Positions 24,971 to 34,204 of a stretch of 64,000 nt of DNA are shown in pieces. Source of the DNA: JABDIP01 sp965237625. Lineage in GTDB: Bacteria; Pseudomonadota; Alphaproteobacteria; DSM-16000; Inquilinaceae. Made by a program: the position numbers and the translations under genes. Where the stretch lies: contig CBDEGD010000018.1 of assembly GCA_965237625.1 (NCBI GenBank), positions 1 to 64,000 on the forward strand, in the 5' to 3' direction. The notes beneath the pieces were generated by a model that was not told where the DNA came from, made no database searches, and worked only from the letters and a program-made list of their open reading frames with translations. Each line of letters begins with the position of its first letter. Position 1 is the stretch's first letter.

Positions 24971-26080
24971 ATGGCGGACGCCGTGCAGACGACTGCGCTC
25001 GGCCTGATGAGCGGCACATCGATGGACGGTATCGACGCCGCCATCGTGATCACCGATGGTAAGCGGGTTCTGTCCACCGGGCATTGGGCCACCTATCCCT
25101 ATGATCCGGCGCTAAGGACAGATCTTGGCGCTGCCGTGACGGCCGCAGAGGCTGCAGACGCGGGCACGCTGAGGACTCTCGAGAGCAGACTGACCGATGC
25201 CAATGCGGACGCCGTCCTGGCCTTGCTACGGAAGAGCGGCCTGTCGCCGAACGATATCGACGTGATCGGCTTTCATGGCCAGACGGTCTTGCACCGGCCG
25301 GAGCGCCGCCTGACCCGGCAGCTAGGTGACGGCGCCCGGCTGGCCCAACTCACCGGGATCGATGTGGTCAACGACTTCCGAAGCGCCGATGTGGCGGCCG
25401 GCGGACAGGGCGCACCGTTCGCGCCGCTCTATCACCTGGCGCTGGCCGAGCCGCTCGAACGGCCGTTGGCGGTGCTGAATGTGGGCGGTGTCGGCAATGT
25501 GACCTATATCGGCGCCGACGGTCCGGATGACATCCTCGCCTTCGACACCGGGCCCGGCAACGCCATGATCGATGATTGGGTAGCGCGTCACACCGGGCAG
25601 GCCTGCGACGAAGGCGGGCGACTGGCCGCCGGTGGCAACGCTGAGCCATCCCGGCTCGGCCGCCTGCTCGCCCATGGCTATTTCGACCTGACGCCGCCGA
25701 AATCCCTGGATCGTAACGACTTCCCGTTGGACGCGGTCGAGGGGATATCGCTGGAAGACGGTGCGGCAACTCTGGTGGCATTCACCGCGCAGTCGGTGGC
25801 CCGTGGGTTGGAACACCTGCCCGCAATGCCGCGCCGCTGGCTGGTCACCGGCGGCGGCCGCCACAATCCGACCCTCATGGCGGCCCTGGCCGACGCCGTT
25901 GGCGCACCGGTGCAACCGGTGGAGGATGTCGGATGGCAGGGTGATGCGCTGGAAGCACAGGCATTTGGCTTCCTGGCGGTCCGCGCTCTCAGGGGCCTGC
26001 CGCTCAGCATTCCGGCGACCACCGGCGTGCCTGCGCCGATGCCCGGAGGCCAATTCCACTCAGCCAACCAGGCGGCATGA
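24971..26080 (+). CDS. anmK: Anhydro-N-acetylmuramic acid kinase
   Basis: A cytoplasmic ATP-dependent enzyme of 369 residues that opens the 1,6-anhydro ring and phosphorylates anhydro-MurNAc to MurNAc-6-phosphate during cell-wall recycling. The ATP-binding N-terminal motif GLMSGTSMDGIDAA (residues 11-24), FHGQTVLHRP, NDFRSADVAAGGQGAPFAPLYH, FDTGPGNAMIDDW and the C-terminal VTGGGRHNPTLMAAL are all present and the length is typical. It is followed 13 bases later by a serine hydrolase gene, and murQ, which takes the product, is about 2 kb away on the other strand. Confidence 0.95.
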   Translation: MADAVQTTALGLMSGTSMDGIDAAIVITDGKRVLSTGHWATYPYDPALRTDLGAAVTAAEAADAGTLRTLESRLTDANADAVLALLRKSGLSPNDIDVIGFHGQTVLHRPERRLTRQLGDGARLAQLTGIDVVNDFRSADVAAGGQGAPFAPLYHLALAEPLERPLAVLNVGGVGNVTYIGADGPDDILAFDTGPGNAMIDDWVARHTGQACDEGGRLAAGGNAEPSRLGRLLAHGYFDLTPPKSLDRNDFPLDAVEGISLEDGAATLVAFTAQSVARGLEHLPAMPRRWLVTGGGRHNPTLMAALADAVGAPVQPVEDVGWQGDALEAQAFGFLAVRALRGLPLSIPATTGVPAPMPGGQFHSANQAA

Positions 26081-26093
26081 CGGGACACGATTC

Positions 26094-27137
26094 ATGAGTG
26101 CACGACTGGACACCGTCGCCGATAAGGCCTTCGCCCCGGTTATCGAAACGGTGAATGCCGGCCGCATTCCGGGCGCCGCGCTGGGGCTCGTCACGCCCGA
26201 CGGCGACCGTGCGATCCGCTGGGCAGGCCAGGCAATGATCACGCCGGCCTCGGTACCGCTGGAGCGCGACACCCTGTTCGACCTCGCCAGCCTGACCAAG
26301 GTCATGGTGACGACGCCGGAGATCCTGCGGCTGGTGGAAGATGGCCTGGTCGACCTCGATGACCCGCTATCCCGCCACCTTCCGGAAATGTGCGCCGATG
26401 ATCCGAAAGCGCCGGCCGGCAAGGCGACGATCCGCGCCTTCCTGACCCATCATGCCAGTGTCCCGCCGCTCGAGAAGATCCAGCTTTGGGGAGACGACCC
26501 GGTCAAGCTGAAGGAGCGCGTCATCCGAACCGTTTGGCCGGTCGGGCGCCCGGCCTATTCCGACATCGGATTCATTCTGCTGGGACTGCTGGTCGAGAGT
26601 CTGCGCGGCGGCATTCTCGCGGACCGGCCGCCGCACGCCGATCCGACCTCAGCGCTGACATTCCGACCGGACCCGGACAAATGCGCGGCCACCGAAGACT
26701 GTCCCTGGCGCGGCCGGGTCCTGCGCGGCGAAATCCATGACGAGAACGCCTTTGCCCTGGAAGGCGCCGGCCATTCCGGGCTGTTCGGCAATATCGCCGG
26801 GGTGCTGGACTTTGCCCGCGACCTGATGGCCGGCACCCTCATGAGCGCCGCGGCGCTAGACGAAATGCGCCGGCCGCAGACCGCCACCCGCGCTCTGGGA
26901 TGGCAATTCCGACACACCAAATCGGACATGGATGAACCGAGCTGGGTGGGCGGCAATCTTTGCTCGCCGGAAACGATCGGGCACACCGGCTTCACCGGTA
27001 CCGGGCTGTGGATCGACTTCGACAAAGAACTGGCATGGTCGCTACTGACGAACCGGGTGCACCCTTCCCGGCATATCGAAACCGGCATCCAGACATTGCG
27101 GCGCACGGTCGGAAACATCGTCGCAGCCGCCGGTTGA
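26094..27137 (+). CDS. Beta-lactamase-family serine hydrolase (class C/PBP4-like)
   Basis: A protein of 347 residues from ATG 26094, 13 bases after anmK; the open frame upstream overlaps anmK out of phase and is discarded. The nucleophile motif is S66-L-T-K69, the second motif Y155-S-D157, and HTGFTG near residue 296 replaces the KTG box, as in esterase/carboxypeptidase members of the beta-lactamase superfamily. No signal peptide is visible, so it probably acts in the cytoplasm. Members encoded beside anmK/nagZ are thought to process muropeptides or their esters. True beta-lactamase activity is not implied. Confidence 0.85.
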   Translation: MSARLDTVADKAFAPVIETVNAGRIPGAALGLVTPDGDRAIRWAGQAMITPASVPLERDTLFDLASLTKVMVTTPEILRLVEDGLVDLDDPLSRHLPEMCADDPKAPAGKATIRAFLTHHASVPPLEKIQLWGDDPVKLKERVIRTVWPVGRPAYSDIGFILLGLLVESLRGGILADRPPHADPTSALTFRPDPDKCAATEDCPWRGRVLRGEIHDENAFALEGAGHSGLFGNIAGVLDFARDLMAGTLMSAAALDEMRRPQTATRALGWQFRHTKSDMDEPSWVGGNLCSPETIGHTGFTGTGLWIDFDKELAWSLLTNRVHPSRHIETGIQTLRRTVGNIVAAAG

Positions 27138-27235
27138 AACCACCCGCCCGACGGTCGCTGGTAAGGCAATGTTAACCTTGTTCGTGCGAAACGGAGAGCT
27201 GCATCTCGTGATGTCCTGCTGTCCGGAGTTCCCCC

Positions 27236-27868
27236 ATGCAATCGATCGTCAGGCTGTGTGTCGGTATCGCTTTCACCGGCCTTTTCGCTTTCCCCGCACA
27301 TGCCGATGAAGGGCTCTATCTGCGCCTCGCAGGGGGTGCAAGCCACATTGACGAGGACGTGTTCTCCGATGTCGATTTCGACCTTGGCTACATGGGATCC
27401 GCGGCGATCGGCTATAATTGGTTTTTTCCAGAGTCGATAGCGGATCTGCGGATCGAGCTGGAAGGCTCCTATCGATATAACGAAACCGACACCCTCAACA
27501 ATGGCCTCGGCGGTGTGCCTCTGGACGGTGAGGCAGAGGCCTTTACCGCCATGGTGAACGGCTATTTCGATTTTCGCACCACCTGGCCGGTCGTCCCCTA
27601 TCTCGGAGCCGGAATCGGCGCCTCAAGGGTCAGTTACCAGGATGACGGTGGGGGCGGCGCCATCGATCCGATCGATGCCACTGATACCAAGTTCGCCTAT
27701 CAGGTCATGGGCGGGTTCAACTATGATCTCGGGTCCAATCTCGCGCTTGGAGTCGAATACCGGTATCTTGAGGTCGAACGGCTCGATATGCGCGATGTTA
27801 TGGGTATCGCGATCAACCCGGAATACCAACAGCACGCCGTGCTGCTGACGATGACTCTGGGCTTCTGA
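27236..27868 (+). CDS. Outer-membrane beta-barrel protein (OmpA/opacity-like)
   Basis: A protein of 210 residues with a standard signal peptide (IVRLCVGIAFTGLFAFPAHA) and a mature part made of alternating amphipathic strands: EGLYLRLAGGASHI, YMGSAAIGYNWFF, DLRIELEGSYRYNETDT, AMVNGYFDFRTTWPVVPYLGAGIGASRVSY, FAYQVMGGFNYDLGSNLALGVEYRYLEVERL and a last strand ending in Phe (HAVLLTMTLGF). It fits a small eight-stranded barrel of the OMP_b-brl family. It has its own leader with a partial CtrA-like half site (GTTAAC near 27171). Its role is unknown; it separates the anmK and murQ blocks. Confidence 0.8.
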   Translation: MQSIVRLCVGIAFTGLFAFPAHADEGLYLRLAGGASHIDEDVFSDVDFDLGYMGSAAIGYNWFFPESIADLRIELEGSYRYNETDTLNNGLGGVPLDGEAEAFTAMVNGYFDFRTTWPVVPYLGAGIGASRVSYQDDGGGGAIDPIDATDTKFAYQVMGGFNYDLGSNLALGVEYRYLEVERLDMRDVMGIAINPEYQQHAVLLTMTLGF

Positions 27869-27901
27869 CGCCCTGCCCGGCGCAGCGCATTTTCAGACCG
27901 T

Positions 27902-28783
27902 CTAATCAAGTGTCGCGAGGGCTTGCCGCAGGTCGCCCCCTGCGCTGACCAGCCGCGCCCTGGCGTCCTCCGGGCTCAGCCCGCGAACGACCAGCACCGC
28001 CGTCTTCACATGACCATCGCAACGGGCGAGCGCGTCTCGTGCCGCCGCCTCGTCGGCGCCCGTCAGAGCAATCAGCATTTCCCGGCTGCGGCGGACCAGC
28101 TTGGCATTGCTGGCGATCACGTCGACCATGTAGCCGTCAAAGACGTGGCCAAGCTTGATCATCACCAGCGATGAAAACAGGTTCAACATCACCTTCTGGG
28201 ACGTACCCGCCTTCATGCGCGTCGACCCGCCGATGGCCTCCGCACCGGTGTCCAGCAACACCGGATACTCCGCCGCCTCAAGCAGTGGCGTCGCGGCATT
28301 GTTGGCGACACCGATCGTCAGAGCGCCACGTTCCCGGGAGCGTTGTATAACGGCAATCGTGTACGGCGTGGTGCCGCTGGCGGCGAGCCCCAGAACCACG
28401 TCGTCCGATCCGACTGCCGCCGCCTCGACCTCGGCAATTGCCGCATCGGCATCATCCTCCGCCCCTTCGACCGATTCGGTCAGTGCCTGAAATCCGCCCG
28501 CCATCAGATAGACCAGCCGGTCGGACGGCCAACCGAAGGTTGGTGTCAGCTCAACCCCGTCCTGAAGGGCAATCCGGCCGGAAGTGCCGGCGCCGGCGTA
28601 GATCAGCCGGCCGCCGCGTTTCAAACGTGCCACCGCCTGGTCCGCCGCATCGTCCATGACCGGCAGCGCCGCGCGCACGGCCTCCACCGCCGCAAGCTTG
28701 CCGTCGAGCATCGCTTCGAGGATCTTGGTCCCCGGCCAGGTATCGATGCCCCGGAATGCCTCGCTGACGGATTCCGTTCCCAT
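27902..28783 (-). CDS. murQ: N-acetylmuramic acid 6-phosphate etherase
   Basis: A cytoplasmic enzyme of 293 residues that removes the lactyl ether of MurNAc-6-phosphate to give GlcNAc-6-phosphate and D-lactate. The SIS-domain signature YAGAGTSGRIALQDGVELTPTFG lies at residues 62-84 with the catalytic Glu78. The second signature GSTRMKAGTSQK lies at 186-197. LAASGTTPYT is at 133-142. The C-terminal helical segment LARCDGHVKTAVLVVRGLSPEDARARL is typical of full-length MurQ. It is transcribed divergently from the NamZ-like gene (95 bases apart), so a shared control region at 28784-28877 is likely. Confidence 0.95.
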   Translation of the reverse strand: MGTESVSEAFRGIDTWPGTKILEAMLDGKLAAVEAVRAALPVMDDAADQAVARLKRGGRLIYAGAGTSGRIALQDGVELTPTFGWPSDRLVYLMAGGFQALTESVEGAEDDADAAIAEVEAAAVGSDDVVLGLAASGTTPYTIAVIQRSRERGALTIGVANNAATPLLEAAEYPVLLDTGAEAIGGSTRMKAGTSQKVMLNLFSSLVMIKLGHVFDGYMVDVIASNAKLVRRSREMLIALTGADEAAARDALARCDGHVKTAVLVVRGLSPEDARARLVSAGGDLRQALATLD

Positions 28784-28877
28784 GGGAGTCGGTCCTTCTC
28801 AGATCATCGCCGCGCCGGCCTCGGCTGGCAGTCGCATTATTGGTATCGTCTGGCGACCGCAATGGCGAGAGCGTTCG

Positions 28878-30014
28878 ATGGCCCGTAGGACGACGATCAA
28901 TGCCGGTGTTGACCGGATCGCAACGCACGCCTCCCTATTCGAGGGTCGTCGACTCGGCCTCGTCGCCAACCAATCCAGTTGCGACCGTGACCTGACGCCG
29001 ACCTGGCGAAGGCTGGCGGATTTGAAGTCGGTCCGCCTGATCCGGCTGTTCGCCCCGGAACACGGGGTTTCCGGGTCAGTTGCCGCCGGTGAACATCTGA
29101 CCGACGGAATCGATGCGGCGAGCGGCCTTCCGGTCGTCGCCCTCTATGGCCCCCGAAAACGGCCGGCCGCCGAACACCTTGCCGATCTCGACGCGGTGGT
29201 CTTCGACATCGCCGATGCCGGCTGTCGCGCTTTCACTTACCTGTCGACGCTGATCGAGCTCTGCGCCGCCACGGCGAAGGCCGGTCTGCCGCTGATCGTG
29301 CTGGACCGCCCGAACCCGGCCGGCGGCCGCATCGAGGGCGGCGGTGTCGTGGCCGGCGCCGAGAACTTCGTGGCCGCCTATGATCTTCCGCTCAGGCATG
29401 GGCTGACATTGGGAGAGGCCGCCCTGCTCTATTGCGCCGAGCAGGGACTGCAGGCGCCCGTGATCGTGCCCTGCGCCGGCTGGGCGCGCGAGCCGGCCGA
29501 GCCGGACTGTGTCTGGATCGCACCGTCGCCGAACCTGCCCAGCCCCGCATCAGCGCTGGCCTATTGCGGGACCGTGCTGATCGAAGGCACGGCACTCAGC
29601 GAGGGGCGTGGCACGACCCGACCGTTCACGATGATCGGCGCACCGGACCTCGACGCAGAAGGGCTTGCCTGCCACCTGCGCCAGCAGAGTTTGCCTGGGA
29701 CTATGGTCCGGCCGGTAGAATTCCGACCGGTGACGTCCAAGCACGCCGGTCAAATCTGCTCCGGCATCGAGTTGCATATTCACGACCCGACATCATTTCT
29801 CGCCCTGCCGGTCATCCTGGCGATTCTCGGTTTTCTTCGGGACATCCAGCCTGATCTTCTAAAGCCGACCGATTTTCTCGACTGTCTGGCGGGCGGCCCC
29901 ACAATGCGGGAGTGGTGCTACACTGCGGGTGCCGATCCGGCCGAACTGCTCGCGGATTGCTCGGCCGGACATGACACGTACCACGCGCGAATCGCGCCAC
30001 ATTTGCTGTATTGA
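28878..30014 (+). CDS. DUF1343 exo-beta-N-acetylmuramidase (NamZ/GH171-like)
   Basis: A protein of 378 residues from ATG 28878; the longer frame upstream overlaps the murQ start and is rejected. Family motifs are FEGRRLGLVANQSS (about 21-34), LFAPEHGVSGSVAAGEHL (57-74), a conserved VVFDIADAGCRAFTYLSTL (107-125) equivalent to the catalytic VFDIQDVG.R.YTY region, and LDRPNPAGG. NamZ enzymes release MurNAc from the non-reducing end of peptidoglycan fragments. No signal peptide is seen, so this copy would act on imported fragments in the cytoplasm. It is followed by kinase, isomerase and deacetylase genes with 8-base or overlapping junctions. Confidence 0.88.
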   Translation: MARRTTINAGVDRIATHASLFEGRRLGLVANQSSCDRDLTPTWRRLADLKSVRLIRLFAPEHGVSGSVAAGEHLTDGIDAASGLPVVALYGPRKRPAAEHLADLDAVVFDIADAGCRAFTYLSTLIELCAATAKAGLPLIVLDRPNPAGGRIEGGGVVAGAENFVAAYDLPLRHGLTLGEAALLYCAEQGLQAPVIVPCAGWAREPAEPDCVWIAPSPNLPSPASALAYCGTVLIEGTALSEGRGTTRPFTMIGAPDLDAEGLACHLRQQSLPGTMVRPVEFRPVTSKHAGQICSGIELHIHDPTSFLALPVILAILGFLRDIQPDLLKPTDFLDCLAGGPTMREWCYTAGADPAELLADCSAGHDTYHARIAPHLLY

Positions 30015-30022
30015 GAGCGCCC

Positions 30023-30907
30023 ATGAGCGAACCTTTCTTTCTTGGAGTCGATGGCGGCGCGACGACCTGTCGGGCCCGGATCGTCGATGGCGAAGGCAGC
30101 ACCCTTGGCGAAGGGCGCGCCGGCACCGCCAATCCGCGATATGGGCTGGAAGCGGCGTTCGGTGAAATCTTGACGGCGACCGGACTGGCGCTGGCGGATG
30201 CCGGCTTGACGGACACCGCCATCGCCAAGCTCCATGCGGGTCTGGGGCTTGCTGGAACCGGCCAAAGACACGACCGCGAGGCGGTGCTGGCCTACCCGCA
30301 TCCATTTGCCTCGGTCGCACTGGAGACCGATGCTCATGCCGCCTGCCTCGGCGCCCATGCGGGAGGGAACGGCGCGATCCTGATCCTCGGTACCGGGTCC
30401 TGCGGATGGGCGATCATGGATGGACGGCCCTATCGGGTCGGCGGGCTGGGCTTTCCCATTTCCGACCATGGCAGCGGCGCCTGGCTGGGACTGTCGACGA
30501 TCCGGCGGACACTGCTGGCCCATGACGGCGTCAAGCCGGCAACACCGCTGTCGAAGGCGGTCATGACCCGGTTCGACAACGACACCGACGCAGTTGTCTC
30601 CTGGCAAGGTACCGCCCAGCCCAGGGACTATGCCGCTTTGGCCCCGCTGGTCATCGAGCACGCCGGGTCCGGCGACAAACTGGCCATCGAGCTGATGCGA
30701 TCCACCGCCGCCGATGCCACGATCCTGGCCGAAGCATTGCTGGCGACCGGCGTTACGCGATTGGTGCTGATGGGTGGGCTGGCGCCGCATCTGCAGCCCT
30801 GGCTATCGGCTACCTTGCAGTCGAAGATCGTTGAGCCGGTCGGCGATGCCCTGGACGGCGCGATTCTTCTGGCGCGAAATGGCCTCAACAGGATGGACAG
30901 TCAGTGA
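30023..30907 (+). CDS. BadF/BadG-family N-acetylglucosamine (or glucosamine) kinase
   Basis: A protein of 294 residues from ATG 30023, 8 bases after the NamZ-like gene. The ATPase fold of the ASKHA superfamily is clear: FFLGVDGGATTCRARIVD at the N-terminus (phosphate 1), LETDAHAACLGAH, ILGTGSCGWAIMDG, GGLGFPISDHGSGAWLG and LVLMGGLAPHLQPWL near the end. This subgroup contains eukaryotic-type NagK and bacterial glucosamine kinases. In this operon the likely reaction is phosphorylation of GlcNAc (or GlcN, or MurNAc) at O6. Its stop overlaps the start of the SIS gene. Confidence 0.85.
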   Translation: MSEPFFLGVDGGATTCRARIVDGEGSTLGEGRAGTANPRYGLEAAFGEILTATGLALADAGLTDTAIAKLHAGLGLAGTGQRHDREAVLAYPHPFASVALETDAHAACLGAHAGGNGAILILGTGSCGWAIMDGRPYRVGGLGFPISDHGSGAWLGLSTIRRTLLAHDGVKPATPLSKAVMTRFDNDTDAVVSWQGTAQPRDYAALAPLVIEHAGSGDKLAIELMRSTAADATILAEALLATGVTRLVLMGGLAPHLQPWLSATLQSKIVEPVGDALDGAILLARNGLNRMDSQ

Positions 30908-31950
30908 CCACACCGGACAACAAAGCCACCGCACCGATGATGTTGCGCGAGGCCGAGCAGGCACCCGAGGCCATCGCGGCTCAGCTGAGGCAAAATCTCG
31001 AAGCCGTTACATCGCTGGCCGCGACCCTGAAGTCCGGCGACTATCGCTTCGTCGTCACCAGCGCGCGAGGCAGCTCGGCCCATGCGGCCACCTTCGGCAA
31101 GTACCTGATCGAAACCAGGCTGGGCCTCGTCACCGCCGCCGCCGCCCCCTCGGTGGCGACGCTGTATGGCGCGCAGCTCGACATGACTAAGGCGGTCTTC
31201 CTGGCGGTCTCGCAATCGGGCCGCAGTCCGGATCTGGTGCGCCAGGCGGAAGCCGCCCGCAAGGCCGGTGCCTTCACCATCGCCCTGGTCAATGTGCCCG
31301 ACTCGCCGCTGGAGGCGGCCTGCGAAGCGACGCTGCCATTGCATGCCGGCGAGGAACAGAGTGTCGCGGCCACCAAGACTTTCATTGCCTCGTTGACCGC
31401 GCAGGCCCAGCTGGTCGCCCATTGGAGTGAAGATGCCGAGCTGTTGTCGGCACTCGACAGGCTTCCCGGGCAGTTGGACCGCGCCGCCACTCTTGATTGG
31501 GGAGCGGCGCTGGAACCGTTGGCCGATGTCCACGATATGCTGGTGGTCGGACGCGGCTATGGGTTCGCCATCGCCAACGAGGCGGCGCTGAAGATGAAGG
31601 AGACCTGTGCACTGCACGCCGAATCCTTCAGCGCGGCGGAGCTTCAGCACGGGCCCGTCACGCTGGTGGACGCTGACTACCCGGTGCTGGTGTTCAGCCA
31701 GGAAGATGAGACCCGGAAAGGCGTACTTGAGTTGATCGAACAATTGCGGGCTCGCCGCGCCAATCTATTTGTGGCGGAATCAGGCGAACCGGCAGCCGGC
31801 CGCCTGCCCGTGGCACCGCCAGTGCATCCGGTCTGCGATCCGATCGCCATGGTGCAGAGCTTCTATGGCTTCGCCGCCCGGCTGGCCGTCCGCCGCGGCC
31901 TTAACCCGGATCAGCCGCGACATTTGCGCAAGGTCACCCTGACCCGATGA
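30904..31950 (+). CDS. SIS-domain aldose-ketose isomerase/deaminase (GlmS C-domain-like, NagB-II type)
   Basis: A protein of 348 residues starting at GTG 30904 inside the previous stop. There are two SIS domains: the first with TSARGSSAHAATFGKYLIET and AVSQSGRSPDLVRQAEAARKAGAFTIALVN, the second with VVGRGYGFAIANEAALKMKETCALHAESFSAAELQHGPVTLV, the sugar phosphate binding loop of the GlmS isomerase domain. It lacks the glutaminase domain. It therefore probably converts glucosamine-6-phosphate to fructose-6-phosphate with ammonia release, taking the place of classical NagB. It overlaps nagA by 4 bases. Confidence 0.88.
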   Translation: MTTPDNKATAPMMLREAEQAPEAIAAQLRQNLEAVTSLAATLKSGDYRFVVTSARGSSAHAATFGKYLIETRLGLVTAAAAPSVATLYGAQLDMTKAVFLAVSQSGRSPDLVRQAEAARKAGAFTIALVNVPDSPLEAACEATLPLHAGEEQSVAATKTFIASLTAQAQLVAHWSEDAELLSALDRLPGQLDRAATLDWGAALEPLADVHDMLVVGRGYGFAIANEAALKMKETCALHAESFSAAELQHGPVTLVDADYPVLVFSQEDETRKGVLELIEQLRARRANLFVAESGEPAAGRLPVAPPVHPVCDPIAMVQSFYGFAARLAVRRGLNPDQPRHLRKVTLTR

Positions 31951-33098
31951 CCGCTTCCTCCAATTTGCTGGCCCTGACCGAGTGCCGGGTCTTCACCGGC
32001 GACGAGATGCTGGAACGGCACGCGGTGCTAATCGACGATGGGCGGATCGCGGACGTCGTCGCGGAAAACGCGGTTCCCGGCGATGCCGACCGCCGGGCGC
32101 TTGGCGGCGCATTGCTGGCGCCCGGATTTGTCGATTTACAGGTGAATGGCGGCGGTGGCGTCATGTTCAACGACACCCTGTCGGTTGAGGGCATCCGGGC
32201 CATCGGCGGCGCCCATCGCCAGTTCGGCACCACCGGCTTCCTGCCGACCCTGATCAGCGACAAGCCGGGCACGATCCCCGCCGCCATCGGCGCGGTCCGA
32301 CAGGCCATCGAGCAGGGCGTGCCAGGCGTGCTGGGCATCCACATTGAGGGACCGTTCCTCAATGTCGCGCGCAAGGGCGTGCATGACCCCTCGGTGATCC
32401 GACGCGCCGAGCCGGGCGACATCGCCGACCTCAAATCCCTTGGCATCGGCCGCACCCTGGTGACGCTGGCGCCGGAGACCGCGCCGGACGGCATGATCCG
32501 CGATCTGGCCGATGCCGGAATCCGCGTTGCGGCGGGCCATACCGCCGCCAGCTACGAGCAGATCCAGACGGCCTTCGAACAGGGCCTCACCGGCTTCACC
32601 CATCTGTTCAACGCCATGACACCGATGGAGAGCCGGGCGCCGGGCGTCGTCGGCGCCGCGCTCGACCACCCGTCGAGCTGGTGCGGGCTGATCGCCGACG
32701 GCATCCATGTCCACCCGGCCAGCCTGCGGGTCGCCATCGCCGCCAAGCCGCGCGGGACGATGTTCCTGGTCACCGACGCCATGGCGACCATCGGCGCGAC
32801 GGATAAATCCTTCCAGCTCAACGGCGAGACGATCACTGAAATCGACGGCCGGCTGGCCACAGCCGACGGGACCCTTGCCGGCTGTGCGCTCGACATGGCC
32901 TCGGCGGTGCGAAACGCCGTCCGGCTGCTGCATCAGCCGTTGGAGGAGGCGCTGCGCATGGCGTCCCTCTGCCCGGCAACATTCATAGGTCTTCAAGACC
33001 GGCACGGCAGAATTGCGCCCGGATATCAGGCCGATCTCGTCCTGCTGGACGACGACTTGGTGGTGCGACAGACGTGGATTGGCGGCGATACGCGCTGA
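31947..33098 (+). CDS. nagA: N-acetylglucosamine-6-phosphate deacetylase
   Basis: An amidohydrolase-superfamily enzyme of 383 residues; it removes the acetyl group of GlcNAc-6-phosphate. Motifs: LLAPGFVDLQVNGGGGVMFND, GIHIEGPFLNVARKGVHDP (metal Glu), RVAAGHTAASYEQ (metal His), GFTHLFNAMTPMESRAPG (second His), VTDAMATIGATD (catalytic Asp) and the C-terminal RIAPGYQADLVLLDDDL. The HxH near the N-terminus is replaced by DLQVNG, as in most NagA. The start overlaps the upstream stop (ATGA). It closes the recycling operon: AnmK/MurQ, NamZ and the kinase all lead to its substrate. Confidence 0.95.
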   Translation: MTASSNLLALTECRVFTGDEMLERHAVLIDDGRIADVVAENAVPGDADRRALGGALLAPGFVDLQVNGGGGVMFNDTLSVEGIRAIGGAHRQFGTTGFLPTLISDKPGTIPAAIGAVRQAIEQGVPGVLGIHIEGPFLNVARKGVHDPSVIRRAEPGDIADLKSLGIGRTLVTLAPETAPDGMIRDLADAGIRVAAGHTAASYEQIQTAFEQGLTGFTHLFNAMTPMESRAPGVVGAALDHPSSWCGLIADGIHVHPASLRVAIAAKPRGTMFLVTDAMATIGATDKSFQLNGETITEIDGRLATADGTLAGCALDMASAVRNAVRLLHQPLEEALRMASLCPATFIGLQDRHGRIAPGYQADLVLLDDDLVVRQTWIGGDTR

Positions 33099-33153
33099 CC
33101 GGTCGACGCAGAGAGGTATTACGCGACCTGCGAGTGTTGAAGGACTGCATATT

Positions 33154-34113
33154 GTGACTAAAGCGATTTCCGTTCTACTTTCCGCCGCCATGCTGCTTGC
33201 CACGCCCTCAGCGTCGGCGCAGTGGCTGTTCGGCGGGGATGATTTCGCCTTCATCGCCATTGGCGATCTGCCCTATTACCGCGGCGGCGCCCGAGCGGAA
33301 AACTACCAACGGCTTGTGGACGCAGTGAATGGGGCGCAGCCCGAATTCGTGATCCATGTCGGCGACTTCAAATCCGGCAGTTCCCCCTGCAGCGACGAGC
33401 GTTTCGCCACCGAGCGGGACCGGATGAACAGCATCGACGCCGCCGTGATCTACACGCCCGGCGACAATGAATGGACCGACTGCCATCGCAGCAATGCCGG
33501 CAGCCACGATCCCAATGAGCGTTTGGCCAGGCTGCGCGCCATGTTCTTCGCCAACGGCCGCAGCCTCGGCGGGCAACCGATCGATTTGCTGCGCCAACCC
33601 TCGGTCGATAGAGGAGCCCCGACCCCAGAAAATGCCTTCTGGTGGCACAATGATATCGCCTTCGCCACGGTCCATGTGGTGGGCAGCAAGAACAATGTCG
33701 ACGATGCCTCGGAATTCACCGGTCGGGACGCCGCCAACACCGCCTGGATCGGCCGCGCCTTCGCCGAGGCTTCGGCGGCGCGCAGCCCGGCGGTGGTGCT
33801 GGCGTTGCATGCCGACATGTTCGGATCGGACCGCCGGAGCGCGGGCTTCCGCGCCACGCTTGCCGCAATCGGCGCCGGCGCCCGGGCTTTTGGCGGGCCG
33901 GTGCTGTTGATCCATGGGGATAGTCATCGCTTCATCGTCGACCAAGCGATGATGGATATTGCCCCGGACCTGGACAACGTTACGCGGCTTCAGGTTTTCG
34001 GCGATTCCGAAGTGCATGCGGTGCGCATCCTGGTGGACCCCGCCGCGCCCGGAGTCTTCACCTTTCAGCCGATGATGATCCCCGGCAACACCCGGTCGTC
34101 GCGCGGCGGCTGA
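33154..34113 (+). CDS. Exported metallophosphoesterase-like protein
   Basis: A protein of 319 residues from GTG 33154, placed directly before a signal peptide (ISVLLSAAMLLATPSASAQ). Motifs of a calcineurin-like phosphoesterase are visible: AIGDLPYYRG, FVIHVGDFKSG (GD), TPGDNEWTD (GDNE), LALHADMFG (H) and LIHGDSHRF (GDSH). These supply the expected two-metal ligands. It is therefore probably a periplasmic phosphoesterase. It begins 55 bases after nagA and may belong to the same transcript, although a role in amino-sugar recycling is not evident. The protein ends at 34113. Confidence 0.8.
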   Translation: MTKAISVLLSAAMLLATPSASAQWLFGGDDFAFIAIGDLPYYRGGARAENYQRLVDAVNGAQPEFVIHVGDFKSGSSPCSDERFATERDRMNSIDAAVIYTPGDNEWTDCHRSNAGSHDPNERLARLRAMFFANGRSLGGQPIDLLRQPSVDRGAPTPENAFWWHNDIAFATVHVVGSKNNVDDASEFTGRDAANTAWIGRAFAEASAARSPAVVLALHADMFGSDRRSAGFRATLAAIGAGARAFGGPVLLIHGDSHRFIVDQAMMDIAPDLDNVTRLQVFGDSEVHAVRILVDPAAPGVFTFQPMMIPGNTRSSRGG

Positions 34114-34204
34114 ACCTTCGGCCATCCAGGCCGCCATCCAGCGTTGACAGCCGGTCGCGTACGGCCTGCAATCGCTACAACGAGAATGTCGGGGGAGAGA
34201 CGCC

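Noticed and set aside
26060..27150. True class C beta-lactamase resistance gene
   Set aside because: SxxK and YxD are present but there is no signal peptide and HTG replaces KTG; the neighbours point to muropeptide recycling.
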